A program made the position numbers and the translations under genes. 64,000 bases of DNA from contig CAWHBO010000003.1 in the NCBI GenBank assembly GCA_963827735.1, positions 248,001 through 312,000 of the forward strand, written 5' to 3'. Below, in pieces: positions 17,730-25,937 of the stretch (position 1 is its first letter; the number at the start of each line of letters is the position of its first letter). Source of the stretch: CAWHBO01 sp963827735 (GTDB lineage Bacteria > Patescibacteriota > Patescibacteriia > Patescibacteriales > UBA12075). The notes beneath the pieces are model-generated. The model saw only the letters and a list, made by a program, of their open reading frames with translations. It did no database searches and had not been told where the DNA came from.

Positions 17730-17748
17730 TGTTATGTTAATTATCCGC

Positions 17749-17831
17749 ATTGCTGTTCATCAGTGAATCATTTAACTCCAATGCCCAAGGAGGATTGGCA
17801 AAGGAATTAAAAGAACATGACGAACAGCAAT
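17749..17831 (-). ncRNA. Candidate structured RNA 2 with UCCUCC loop
   Basis: On the minus strand AUUGCUGUUCGUC (17831-17819) pairs with GAUGAACAGCAAU (17761-17749) over 13 bp. An inner helix UUUAAUUCC/GGAGUUAAA and a CCAA/UUGG cap expose the loop UCCUCC. Both longer helices contain a G-U pair on the minus strand that would be an A-C mismatch on the plus strand. The loop resembles the anti-Shine-Dalgarno of 16S rRNA. It may be its own RNA or the 5' part of one transcript with RNA 1. Short ORFs on the plus strand here are less convincing than the helices. Confidence 0.55.
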
Positions 17832-17853
17832 TCAAAAATTAATCTAACTTGCC

Positions 17854-17882
17854 ATATTAACATAATATCATAATATTGTCAA
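17854..17882 (-). promoter_or_regulatory. Promoter for structured RNA 2
   Basis: A perfect -35 TTGACA (17882-17877, minus strand) is followed after 17 nt by TAATAT (17859-17854; 4 of 6 matches). Transcription would begin about 17847 and run into the hairpin at 17831. Confidence 0.6.
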
Positions 17883-17945
17883 TAGCAAAAAAACATTTTT
17901 TATCATATAGAAAAATAAGCTAACATTAAAAAAATAATCACTTAA

Positions 17946-19052
17946 ATGCTTATGGCGATGGATGATACTCGGAAGTATCTTATCGCCCTTTCCCACTTCC
18001 CAAAATTCGGACCAAAAAGTCTTTTAAAGCTTACAAAACATTTTTCAAATTTGGAAAATGCTTTTAAGGCGCCCTTAAAAAATTTGATTGATGCCGGAAT
18101 CAATGAAAAAATCGCCCTGGAATTCATTGATTTTAGAAAAAATCTTTTTCCTGATAAGATCATGGAAAATCTTTTGCGTGAAAATATCAAAATTTCGGTC
18201 CTGGGCGACACCGATTATCCAAAACTTCTGAAAGAAATATATGATCCGCCCGCTCTTTTGTTCTATAAAGGATTGATTGATGACAAGAATGATTTTTCTT
18301 TAGCCATTGTGGGAACCAGAAACCTTTCCAGCTACGGCCAGCTGGCATTGGAAAAAATCATGGACGGCCTCTGCTTAAGCCAGCTTACAATCATCAGCGG
18401 CTTGGCTTTGGGTATTGATACCTTAGCGCACACAGCCGCAATTGATCAAGGCAAACGAACGATCGCGGTGCTTGGAACCGGAGTTGATCACAGAAGCGTT
18501 TATCCGCGAGCGAACTTGCGGCTGGCGGAACAGATCGTTGGTTCCGGCGGAGCGATCATTTCTGAATTTCCCCCAGGCACAGAACCCATGCCTTACAATT
18601 TTCCTCAAAGAAACCGAATCATTTCCGGGATGACGCTTGGGACATTGGTCATTGAAGCGGGGGAAAAATCCGGAGCTTTGATCACGGCCAAATCCGCTAT
18701 TGAACAAAACCGAGAAGTTTTTGCGGTTCCGGGAAGCATCATGAACCCCATGTCAGCGGGCCCGAACCTGCTCATCAAACAAGGCGCGGTTCCCGTCCTT
18801 TCCGCGGGGGACATTCTGGAAGTTCTCCATTTGGAACAAGTGAATGGTTATGTTGCCAGCAAAAAAATGATCCCAGAATCACAAGAAGAAGCGCTTATCC
18901 TGACGTGCTTAAGCCATGAACCAAAACACATCAACGAGCTCATTCGCTTGACAAAATTGACGACATCGGTTATTAATAGTACATTAATACTGATGGAGAT
19001 GAAAGGGATGGCGAGGAACATGGGAGATATGATGTATGTGGCGGGGAGTTGA
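17946..19052 (+). CDS. dprA: DNA-processing protein DprA (Smf)
   Basis: This 368-aa protein has an N-terminal helix-hairpin-like region (about residues 1-75), the Rossmann-like DprA core (about 85-295) and a C-terminal winged-helix-like domain. Core motifs include AIVGTRNLSSYG, ISGLALGIDTLAHTAAI, VLGTGVDHRSVYPRAN, ISEFPPGTEPMPYNFPQRNR, LVIEAGEKSGALITA and FAVPGSI. DprA binds incoming single-stranded DNA and loads RecA during natural transformation, so DNA uptake is implied. It precedes topA, a common neighbour. It may start at the MAMDD Met (two codons later). Confidence 0.95.
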   Translation: MLMAMDDTRKYLIALSHFPKFGPKSLLKLTKHFSNLENAFKAPLKNLIDAGINEKIALEFIDFRKNLFPDKIMENLLRENIKISVLGDTDYPKLLKEIYDPPALLFYKGLIDDKNDFSLAIVGTRNLSSYGQLALEKIMDGLCLSQLTIISGLALGIDTLAHTAAIDQGKRTIAVLGTGVDHRSVYPRANLRLAEQIVGSGGAIISEFPPGTEPMPYNFPQRNRIISGMTLGTLVIEAGEKSGALITAKSAIEQNREVFAVPGSIMNPMSAGPNLLIKQGAVPVLSAGDILEVLHLEQVNGYVASKKMIPESQEEALILTCLSHEPKHINELIRLTKLTTSVINSTLILMEMKGMARNMGDMMYVAGS

Positions 19053-19100
19053 TACTGTATATTTCATATAACAGCTGATTGTCGTTTAATTCAAAAAGTA

Positions 19101-19196
19101 AAAATCAAAATGCAAAATGACAGTTTAAAATTAAAAAATAATTTTGAATTTTACATTGTCATTTTGCATTTTGAGATTTGCATTTTGCATTTTGGA
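19101..19196. repeat. Inverted AAAATGC heptamer repeat (copy of the 4.4-4.6 kb element)
   Basis: The right arm (about 19147-19190) is the same sequence as the right arm at 4547-4588; the left arm (19101-19131) is shortened. It fills most of the dprA-topA gap. Confidence 0.85.
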
Positions 19197-19223
19197 AAAT
19201 AATAATTTACAAATATAAATAGT

Positions 19224-21440
19224 ATGAACCTAATCATCGTAGAATCACCTACCAAAGCCAAAACAATAACAAAGTTCCTGGGCAAAAAATTCAAAGTTGA
19301 ATCTTCCTTTGGTCATGTCCGCGATTTACCCAAGAGCACCATGGGAGTTGATATAGAAAACGATTTTGCCCCGAAATACGTAACACCTGATAAGGCGCGG
19401 AAAAACCTGAACCATCTTAAAGATTTGGCAAAAAAAGCGGATGATGTTATCCTGGCAACCGACGAAGACCGCGAAGGCGAAGCCATTGCTTGGCATCTGG
19501 CCGAGGCTCTGAAGATAAAACCGGAAAAGGCGCAGCGCATTGTTTTTCATGAAATCACCAAAGACGCGATCTTAAAAGCCATGGAAACGCCGCGCAAATT
19601 GAACATGGATCTGGTGGACGCCCAGCAAGCTCGGCGAATTTTGGATCGGCTTGTCGGTTACGAGCTCTCCCCTTTCCTGTGGAAAAAAGTGGCTCGCGGA
19701 CTTTCTGCCGGGCGCGTTCAAAGCGTGGCAGTCAGGCTGATCGTGGAAAAAGAAAGAGAGATCCAGGCATTCAAACCGGATGAATACTGGTCCATTGACG
19801 TGAACCTGAACAAGCAAGCGGATAAAGAAAATGTCATCATCGCGGGACTCCATAAGATATCAGGAGAAACGATTGATAAGCTGGAAATCAAAAATCAGGA
19901 ACAGGCTGACAAGATCACGGATGAACTGAGTTCAGCGATTTATGAAATTACGGCCGTAACAAAAAAAGAAACAAAGAAAAATCCTCCCAAACCGTTTACG
20001 ACCTCCACGCTCCAGCAGGCGGCCAACCGCCGTTTGGGCTACAGCGCCAAACGGACAATGATGATCGCCCAGCAGCTTTACGAACAAGGGCTCATCACTT
20101 ACATGCGTACCGATTCATTGAATTTATCGGAAAAATTTTTAGGCGACGCCAAAGATTACCTTACGACCGCGTTGGGAAAAGAATACGCTTTGCCGGCCCC
20201 GCGGATTTTCAAGACCAAATCAAAAGGCGCGCAGGAAGCTCATGAGGCCATCCGCCCGACTGAAGCCAGCAAAGATCCGGAAACAGCCAAGAGCGAGATC
20301 AGCGACAGCCAGCTTAAAGTTTACAAATTGATCTGGGAACGCTCAGTCGCGTCCCAGATGCCGGAAGCGGTTCTTGACGCCACGATCATTGATATCAGCG
20401 CCATAAATACGCCTTACGAATTCCGGGCCAACGGGCAAGTTTTGAAATTTCCCGGATATCTTAAAATTTACCCCGAACAATCCAAGGAACTGGCGCTGCC
20501 TGATTGCGCGGAAAGGGAAAAATTGGATTTCATAAAATTGGACAAAGAACAGCACTTTACCAAACCGCCCGCCAGGTACTCGGACGCCAGCCTTGTCAAA
20601 GTGCTGGAAGCTTACGGAGTCGGACGGCCCTCCACATACGCGCCGACATTATCCACGATTGAAGCGCGCAATTACGTGGTCAGAGACGAGAACAAAAAGC
20701 TGGCTCCGACTGATATCGCTTTCGTGGTCGTTGACCTCCTGACCGCGCACTTCCCTTCCGTCATTGACTACGAATTTACAGCCAAGATGGAATCGGAGTT
20801 TGACAAAATCGCCGACGGTGAAAACAAGTGGCAGCCCATGATCAAAAATTTTTACGGACCTTTTCATTCCCTCTTGGAATCTAAATATAATGAAATTAAA
20901 AAAGAAAACATTATGCCAGAAGAACAATCAAACGAAATCTGCGATAAATGCGGAGCGAAAATGATCATCAAAACCGGCCGCTACGGCAAGTTTCTGGCCT
21001 GCAGCGCTTTTCCGGAATGTAAGAACATCAAAGGCATGGGTCCCGCGGCAGGTTCAGGACCAGTCAGTGAAGATATAAAAAAATTGGAAGAAAAATATAA
21101 AGACGAGATTTGCGAAAAATGCGGAGCGAAAATGCTGCTCAAAAACGGACGCTTCGGCCCTTTCTTGGCCTGCTCCGGTTATCCGGCCTGCAAAAACATC
21201 AAGAACATCAAAGAAAACGGCAGTTCCACCGGCATCAAATGCCCGGCCTGCGGCGAAGGCGAGATCGTTCAAAAACGCAGCAAGCGCGGAATTTTTTACG
21301 CCTGCAACAAATACCCGGACTGCAAAAACGCTTATTGGGGCAAACCCACCGGAGCCAAATGTCCGGACTGCGGAGCGCTCCTGATTGAAACCAAGGAGGG
21401 AGAAAAATGTTCCAGCAAAGATTGCGGATATACGAAATAA
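19224..21440 (+). CDS. topA: DNA topoisomerase I
   Basis: This 738-aa type IA topoisomerase relaxes negative supercoils. The TOPRIM domain shows IVESPTKAKTI and DEDREGEAIAWHL, followed by RARRILDR-like QQARRILDRLVGYELSP, ARGLSAGRVQSVAVRL and the active-site tyrosine in GLITYMRTDS. Four C-terminal zinc-ribbon repeats follow: CDKCGAKM...CSAFPEC, CEKCGAKM...CSGYPAC, CPACGEGE...CNKYPDC, and a shorter last one CPDCG...CSSKDC. A strong terminator lies 5 nt after the stop codon. Confidence 0.97.
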   Translation: MNLIIVESPTKAKTITKFLGKKFKVESSFGHVRDLPKSTMGVDIENDFAPKYVTPDKARKNLNHLKDLAKKADDVILATDEDREGEAIAWHLAEALKIKPEKAQRIVFHEITKDAILKAMETPRKLNMDLVDAQQARRILDRLVGYELSPFLWKKVARGLSAGRVQSVAVRLIVEKEREIQAFKPDEYWSIDVNLNKQADKENVIIAGLHKISGETIDKLEIKNQEQADKITDELSSAIYEITAVTKKETKKNPPKPFTTSTLQQAANRRLGYSAKRTMMIAQQLYEQGLITYMRTDSLNLSEKFLGDAKDYLTTALGKEYALPAPRIFKTKSKGAQEAHEAIRPTEASKDPETAKSEISDSQLKVYKLIWERSVASQMPEAVLDATIIDISAINTPYEFRANGQVLKFPGYLKIYPEQSKELALPDCAEREKLDFIKLDKEQHFTKPPARYSDASLVKVLEAYGVGRPSTYAPTLSTIEARNYVVRDENKKLAPTDIAFVVVDLLTAHFPSVIDYEFTAKMESEFDKIADGENKWQPMIKNFYGPFHSLLESKYNEIKKENIMPEEQSNEICDKCGAKMIIKTGRYGKFLACSAFPECKNIKGMGPAAGSGPVSEDIKKLEEKYKDEICEKCGAKMLLKNGRFGPFLACSGYPACKNIKNIKENGSSTGIKCPACGEGEIVQKRSKRGIFYACNKYPDCKNAYWGKPTGAKCPDCGALLIETKEGEKCSSKDCGYTK

Positions 21441-21444
21441 AATA

Positions 21445-21476
21445 TAATAATACCCCGCCATAAGCGGGGTATTATT
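21445..21476. terminator. Terminator after topA (bidirectional)
   Basis: The stem ATAATACCCCGC/GCGGGGTATTAT surrounds a CATAA loop between the convergent topA and coiled-coil genes. Confidence 0.92.
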
Positions 21477-21502
21477 ATATTTGTATATCTGGCTATGCTT
21501 GT

Positions 21503-21766
21503 TCAGGCTTTCCGGGATTCCAGAATTTTTACTTTCTGCTTCAGCGTTGATACTTCCTGTTTTAATTTCTCAATGGCTTTGTTAAACGCGTTTAAATCTT
21601 CATCATTTGCCTTGATAACACGATCCAATTTTCTCTCCAAAGCTTTAACGTCATTTTCAATTGAAAATAATTGCTGTCTGATGGGATCCAATTTTTCTTC
21701 CAATTTCTGCTCAAGTTTTTGCTCAAGCAAATCCGAGATTAATTTTAAATCATTTTTTGTCAGCAT
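21503..21766 (-). CDS. Small coiled-coil protein
   Basis: This 87-aa protein has heptad-patterned Leu/Ile throughout (LLEQKLEQKLEEKL, then KALERKLDRVI and KLKQEVSTLKQKVKILE) and no membrane segment. It probably forms an oligomeric rod. Similar short coiled-coil proteins are frequent in Patescibacteria (from memory), with no known function. It stands alone between topA (convergent) and an AT-rich gap. Confidence 0.7.
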   Translation of the reverse strand: MLTKNDLKLISDLLEQKLEQKLEEKLDPIRQQLFSIENDVKALERKLDRVIKANDEDLNAFNKAIEKLKQEVSTLKQKVKILESRKA

Positions 21767-21896
21767 AAAGAATAAAATTATTTACAAGGTAATAGTATAT
21801 TTTAATTATATTCTTGTCAAGAAATGTTGACATTTAAAAGAAATACGATAACATTTTATCGTAATAAAAATATTTTTAAAAAGCAATTAATCTTAA

Positions 21897-22148
21897 GTGA
21901 ATTCTTATCATTTTATAAACCCTGTAAAAGGAGGATTCCAAATAAGTGTTCATTCATCGTTAAAAGATAAAAAATTTTGTATTAAAAAAAGGAGGGTAGG
22001 AAAAAGCGCGCATCCGGGACAAAAATCAAGCAGTGAAAGAAAAAGAAAAAATCAAATAGCTGCAAAAAAGGAGCTCTTATTAAAATCGCAAGCGACCGGG
22101 GTGCCTCCATTCATTATTAAATCTCAGGAATTTAAAGAAAAATTATAA
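21897..22148 (+). CDS. Doubtful 83-codon basic ORF
   Basis: A GTG-initiated frame encodes a Lys-rich peptide of no recognised family, with a terminator 38 nt downstream. There is no good ribosome-binding site before GTG 21897, but two SD-like motifs lie inside the frame (AAGGAGGATT at 21927 and AAGGAGGGTAGG at 21988). The same two motifs appear in the 17.6-17.8 kb RNA locus. The region may be an RNA or a set of leader sequences rather than this protein. Confidence 0.25.
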   Translation: MNSYHFINPVKGGFQISVHSSLKDKKFCIKKRRVGKSAHPGQKSSSERKRKNQIAAKKELLLKSQATGVPPFIIKSQEFKEKL

Positions 22149-22185
22149 TACTCACCAAAATAAAAAGGTCTATTGTTGGAAATAT

Positions 22186-22219
22186 AAAAGCCGGCGAACT
22201 CGCGTTCCCGGCTTTTTTT
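22186..22219. terminator. Bidirectional terminator
   Basis: The stem AAAAGCCGG (22186-22194) pairs with CCGGCTTTT (22208-22216) and is followed by further T residues. It separates the plus-strand ORF at 21.9 kb from the minus-strand small gene at 22.2 kb. Confidence 0.85.
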
Positions 22220-22239
22220 AATTTCGGCTTTTTGCCTTT

Positions 22240-22383
22240 TTACTTGCCTTCTTTTTGCGCAACTGTCTCCTTCGGGTTTTTCCCCAAACCGCAATAAATG
22301 ATCCTAGCTTCTGTTGGTCCAGTAGCGCACTTTTTGTAATAATCCAAAGAAATTCTTGTGCCCTTTTTTCTTGTGTCGCCCAC
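22240..22383 (-). CDS. 47-residue small protein with GTG start
   Basis: GTG 22383-22381 is preceded by AAGGAGG at 4-nt spacing. The peptide starts VGDTRKKGTRISLDYYKKCA and continues with TGPTEARIIYCGLG and a Lys-rich tail ending AQKEGK. It is basic and soluble with two cysteines. A terminator follows 20 nt after the stop. I do not recognise a family. The ideal ribosome-binding site and coding-like composition argue for a real gene. Confidence 0.6.
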   Translation of the reverse strand: MGDTRKKGTRISLDYYKKCATGPTEARIIYCGLGKNPKETVAQKEGK

Positions 22384-22465
22384 GATTACCTCCTTGGTTA
22401 TAGGTTGTTGAATATAAAATAAACAGCGATTGTATGCTATGTGTTGTTTTATTGTTTTGTTGTTT

Positions 22466-22756
22466 TTATTCTTCGTCTTTCTTGTTCTTCCCGGTATGCT
22501 CCTTGATCACTTCAACCAATTTCTTTACTCCTTCTCCGATCAGCAGTAAATATGAGGTTGAGTGTTCAATTTTCTCTTTGATCATCTTAACCAGTTCATC
22601 CAATTTTCCCAAACGGTCGCGCATCTCTTTGACCACTCTGAAAAACTGCTGGAGGATGCGGGCGAAATAGTAAATCGTCCAGCAGAGAAAAGCGGCCAAG
22701 CCAAGGATGGATACGCCGATTGATAAGTTTAAGAAGTCTTTTGAGGTTTCGAACAT
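22466..22756 (-). CDS. Small membrane-anchored protein with cytoplasmic helix
   Basis: This 96-aa protein has one membrane helix (about residues 11-32, SIGVSILGLAAFLCWTIYYF) followed by a charged amphipathic helix and a Lys/Glu-rich tail. The arrangement resembles DUF948-type proteins. Its start codon lies 1 nt from the left inverted repeat of the GxxExxY cassette, so its original upstream signals were probably displaced. Confidence 0.7.
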   Translation of the reverse strand: MFETSKDFLNLSIGVSILGLAAFLCWTIYYFARILQQFFRVVKEMRDRLGKLDELVKMIKEKIEHSTSYLLLIGEGVKKLVEVIKEHTGKNKKDEE

Positions 22757-22757
22757 A

Positions 22758-22793
22758 AGATTACGAAATACGAATTTGTACGAATATACGAAT
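22758..22793. repeat. Left 36-bp inverted repeat of the GxxExxY cassette
   Basis: The 36 bp at 22758-22793 (beginning AGATTACGAAATACGAA) are the exact reverse complement of 23234-23269. The sequence is made of repeated TACGAAT words. Confidence 0.93.
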
Positions 22794-22805
22794 CCATATT
22801 TATTG

Positions 22806-23201
22806 CTAATATATATTTAGTATTCTTTTATACTTAAGCCCGTTGCTAGTAATTGAGACTAAAAGGCCTAATTTTAAATTTGTGATTTTTAAATAGCCTA
22901 ACAACTGTTTTATATTATTATTCGAAAAATACTCTCCTCTTTTAAGTTCAACTACAATTTTTTCTTCTATAACAAAATCCATAAAATATCTTCCAATCAC
23001 CTGCCCCTTAAAACTTACTTTATATGGACATTGCGGTATAAATTTAATTTTATTTTCTTTAAAAGATATTTCCAGCGCTTTTTGATAATGCTTTTCAAGC
23101 AACCCTGGACCGAGTAAATTATTTACTTCAAATAATATTCCTATTATCTTATAACTCAAATCCGGATAAAGAATATCTTGATTTCTAACCCCTCCTTGCA
23201 T
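22806..23201 (-). CDS. GxxExxY family protein (PD-(D/E)XK nuclease-like)
   Basis: This 131-aa protein matches the GxxExxY family: YPDLSYKIIGILFEVNNLLG near the N terminus, then GLLEKHYQKALEI (the GxxExxY-type motif), and the nuclease-like core FMDFVIEEKIVVELK (D...ELK). The function of the family is unknown. The gene is the only cargo of a 512-bp segment bounded by perfect 36-bp inverted repeats and set exactly between the pheT stop codon and the start codon of the next gene. This suggests insertion as a unit. Confidence 0.85.
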   Translation of the reverse strand: MQGGVRNQDILYPDLSYKIIGILFEVNNLLGPGLLEKHYQKALEISFKENKIKFIPQCPYKVSFKGQVIGRYFMDFVIEEKIVVELKRGEYFSNNNIKQLLGYLKITNLKLGLLVSITSNGLKYKRILNIY

Positions 23202-23233
23202 AGTAAACGACTACAAAAATATATATTAATAAA

Positions 23234-23269
23234 ATTCGTATATTCGTACAAATTCGTATTTCGTAATCT
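23234..23269. repeat. Right 36-bp inverted repeat of the GxxExxY cassette
   Basis: It pairs perfectly with 22758-22793. Its last two bases overlap the pheT stop codon (23268-23270). Confidence 0.93.
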
Positions 23270-25700
23270 AAAAGTCCCGTATCGCCGCCTCAAACCGCTC
23301 CTCCAATCTTTTCACCAATTTCCCCTGCAGATCGTCGATCTCTGCCGCTGTCAAAGTTCGGTCCGCCTGATAGATGATGTGGAATGCCATGTTTTTTTTA
23401 TCTTTACCGATCTTGTCGCCCGTATACACGTCAAACAAATCAACGCTCTTTATATACTCATGAAAATCCACGATCTCTTTCTGAATATCGTTATAAAGGG
23501 TTTTTTTGTTGATGACAAAAGCAAGATCGCGGATAACCGGCGGAAATTTCTCAAAGCCGATAAATTTCTGCTCTTTTCCTGATTCCGCCTTCTCTAACTC
23601 TCTGATGCTGATTTCCGCGACAGCCGCTTGTTTCTTTATCCCGAGCCTTTTAAGCGCTTCTTTGCTTACAATCCCAAGCGTTCCCACCGCTTGTCCGTCT
23701 GCGCTGATAAGAGTGTTGGTCCCCGCCTCTAACCATGCTTGTCCATTTTCCATTGGATCAAAAAATGAGGCGAGAGAAAATTTCTTAAACAAGTTTTCAA
23801 TCGCGCCCTTAGCTTCAAAAAATACGCTCTCCCTTTGTTCTCCGGCAAAGATAAGGCCAATCCTTTTTTCCTGAAAAGGCAGATTACCGGCATCGCTGCC
23901 GCCTTTTTCTATGCCGCCCTCCAAGGAAGAATAAATGTTTCCGATTTCAAACAATCTGATGCTCTCAAATCTTGCTTGATTGGTCTTTACATTGTTAAGC
24001 AGATTGGGGGTCAAGCTCTGGCGGCACAAAGAGTGCTGTTTGACAATCGGGTTCATGAGCTTTAAATGCGAAGAAGAATCAAGGCCCAGCTTTTGGATCT
24101 GCTCTTCGCCGACAAAAGAATAATTGCAAACTTCCGTCATAGCCGGGCTTCCACTCAAACAAAGCCTGATTTTTTTGAGAAGCTCCCATTCAAAATTTCT
24201 TTCTGGCGGGGTCATTTCAACAAGCGGCATGCTTGGGCAAAGATTGTCATAGCCGATGATGCGGGCGACTTCTTCCGCCAGATCCTCTTTGATGGATATG
24301 TCTTTGGTGGCGCGCCAGGTCGGGACAAGCGCGGAAATAAGTTTATCTTTTTTTACCGCTATAAACCCTAAATTGCTAAGAATCTTTATCACTCTCTTAC
24401 TGTCCAATTCCTGACCTAAAAATTTGTTCAGCCAATGCATGCTGATCTCAATCGGCCCTTGGTTTAATTGAAAATCTTTTTCATCCGCCATCAGCCCCAA
24501 GATTTCCGCCTCCGGGCAGATCTGCTTGATAAGCTCAACCGTCCTGAGGACGGCTGTTTCACACAGATTGGGATCCAAAGATTTTTCAAATCTGGCTGAA
24601 GCTTCAGTGCGGAGCCCCAGCCTTTGGGAAGTTTTCCTGACTGACACAAAATCAAAATTTGCCGATTCAATGATGATGCTTTCCGTATCATCTGATATCT
24701 CGCTGTTTTCCCCGCCCATCACCCCGGCAATGGCGATCGCTTTTTCTTTATCGGCGATCACCAGCATCTCTTCATCCAGTTCCCTTTTTTTTCCGTCTAA
24801 AGTAACCATTTGCTCTCCCCTTTCGGCGCGCCTGATGATGATATCGCAATCTTGGGCGCCGGCGGCGCAAAGATAGTTTTTGTCAAAAGCGTGCAGCGGC
24901 TGGCCGAATTCCAACATGACATAATTCGTGATATCAACGATGTTGCTGATGGGCCTGACTCCCGCCGCCAAAAGTCTTTTTTGCATCCATTCCGGAGAAG
25001 GTTTTATCTTGATGCCGTCAACGGCCACAGCCATATATCTGGGGCATAATTTTTTATCCTCCACTTTAACATTAACCTTGAATTCGCTTCCGGAATTGGC
25101 GATCAGGCTCTGACTGGTTTTATATTCTTTGAATTTTGCCCCAAGAAAAGCGGCCACTTCCCGGGCCATGCCATAGTGCCCCCAGAGGTCAGGGCGATTG
25201 GTGATGGATTTGTTGTCCACTTCATATATGACATCTTTCAATTTTAAAAGCTGTCCGAGCGGCTCTCCGACTTTCGCTTTCTTGTCCAAAATCATGATAC
25301 CGGAATGATCCAAGCCGAGACCGAGTTCGTCCGGAGCGCATAGCATGCCTTCTGATTTTTCGCCTCTGATCTCCGCCGGTTTGATCTCCATTCCATTCGG
25401 CAACACCGCTCCGATCATGGCTACCGGCACTCTCTGTCCCGCTTCAATGTTCAAAGCCCCGCAAACGATCGTCAGTTCTTTGCCGGGCACCTCCACAACG
25501 GCAATCCGGAGCTTATCAGCATTCGGGTGAGCTTTAACGCTCTTGATCTTGCCGACGATGACAGCTTTAAATTTATCCGCTTCTTTAAAAACGCCGTCAA
25601 TCTCAACGGTATGCATGGTCAATCTTGCTCCCAGCTCTTCCGGAGTCAAGCTTTTGGGAAGGTCAACGTAATCTTTTAGCCAATCCAATGATAGAAACAT
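23268..25700 (-). CDS. pheT: Phenylalanyl-tRNA synthetase beta subunit
   Basis: This 810-aa protein has the full bacterial architecture: N-terminal region MFLSLDWLKDYVDLP, an EMAP/tRNA-binding domain (about residues 40-150, KAHPNADKLRI and CGALNIEAG), the B3/B4 editing domain (NRPDLWGHYGMAREVAA, VDITNYVMLEFGQPLHAFD), the B5 domain (LAEEVARIIGYDNL), a catalytic-like domain and a C-terminal anticodon-binding fold (FEKFPPVIRDLAFVINKK). It pairs with PheS, encoded upstream on the same strand and separated by 237 bp of heptamer repeats. Confidence 0.97.
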   Translation of the reverse strand: MFLSLDWLKDYVDLPKSLTPEELGARLTMHTVEIDGVFKEADKFKAVIVGKIKSVKAHPNADKLRIAVVEVPGKELTIVCGALNIEAGQRVPVAMIGAVLPNGMEIKPAEIRGEKSEGMLCAPDELGLGLDHSGIMILDKKAKVGEPLGQLLKLKDVIYEVDNKSITNRPDLWGHYGMAREVAAFLGAKFKEYKTSQSLIANSGSEFKVNVKVEDKKLCPRYMAVAVDGIKIKPSPEWMQKRLLAAGVRPISNIVDITNYVMLEFGQPLHAFDKNYLCAAGAQDCDIIIRRAERGEQMVTLDGKKRELDEEMLVIADKEKAIAIAGVMGGENSEISDDTESIIIESANFDFVSVRKTSQRLGLRTEASARFEKSLDPNLCETAVLRTVELIKQICPEAEILGLMADEKDFQLNQGPIEISMHWLNKFLGQELDSKRVIKILSNLGFIAVKKDKLISALVPTWRATKDISIKEDLAEEVARIIGYDNLCPSMPLVEMTPPERNFEWELLKKIRLCLSGSPAMTEVCNYSFVGEEQIQKLGLDSSSHLKLMNPIVKQHSLCRQSLTPNLLNNVKTNQARFESIRLFEIGNIYSSLEGGIEKGGSDAGNLPFQEKRIGLIFAGEQRESVFFEAKGAIENLFKKFSLASFFDPMENGQAWLEAGTNTLISADGQAVGTLGIVSKEALKRLGIKKQAAVAEISIRELEKAESGKEQKFIGFEKFPPVIRDLAFVINKKTLYNDIQKEIVDFHEYIKSVDLFDVYTGDKIGKDKKNMAFHIIYQADRTLTAAEIDDLQGKLVKRLEERFEAAIRDF

Positions 25701-25762
25701 AATATTGTCTATTTTAAAATGTTTTATATTAAAATTATATTTTAGGAATCTAAGCTATCGCT

Positions 25763-25907
25763 AATTTTCAATTTTCAATTTACACCCATTCGGGTACAAG
25801 CAATTTTCAAACAATGAATTAATTTTCAATGAATAAATGTTTAAAACATTTAAAAATTATAGAATTGAAAATTGTTTGAAAATTAAAAATTGAAAATTGA
25901 AAATTTT
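25763..25907. repeat. Inverted CAATTTT heptamer repeats between pheS and pheT
   Basis: This repeat has the same composite design as 16702-16830: CAATTTT words and a TTCAAACAATGA core in the left arm, reverse-complemented in the right arm around a TGTTTAAAACATT palindromic centre. An ACACCCATTCGGGTACAAG insertion splits the left arm. Confidence 0.85.
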
Positions 25908-25937
25908 TGTATTATAAAACAAAATTCAAATCAAATA

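Noticed and set aside
17749..17831. Short plus-strand ORF after AAGGAGG (about 15 codons from TTG 17794)
   Set aside because: The sequence is explained better by nested helices with minus-strand wobble pairs; SD spacing is too short.
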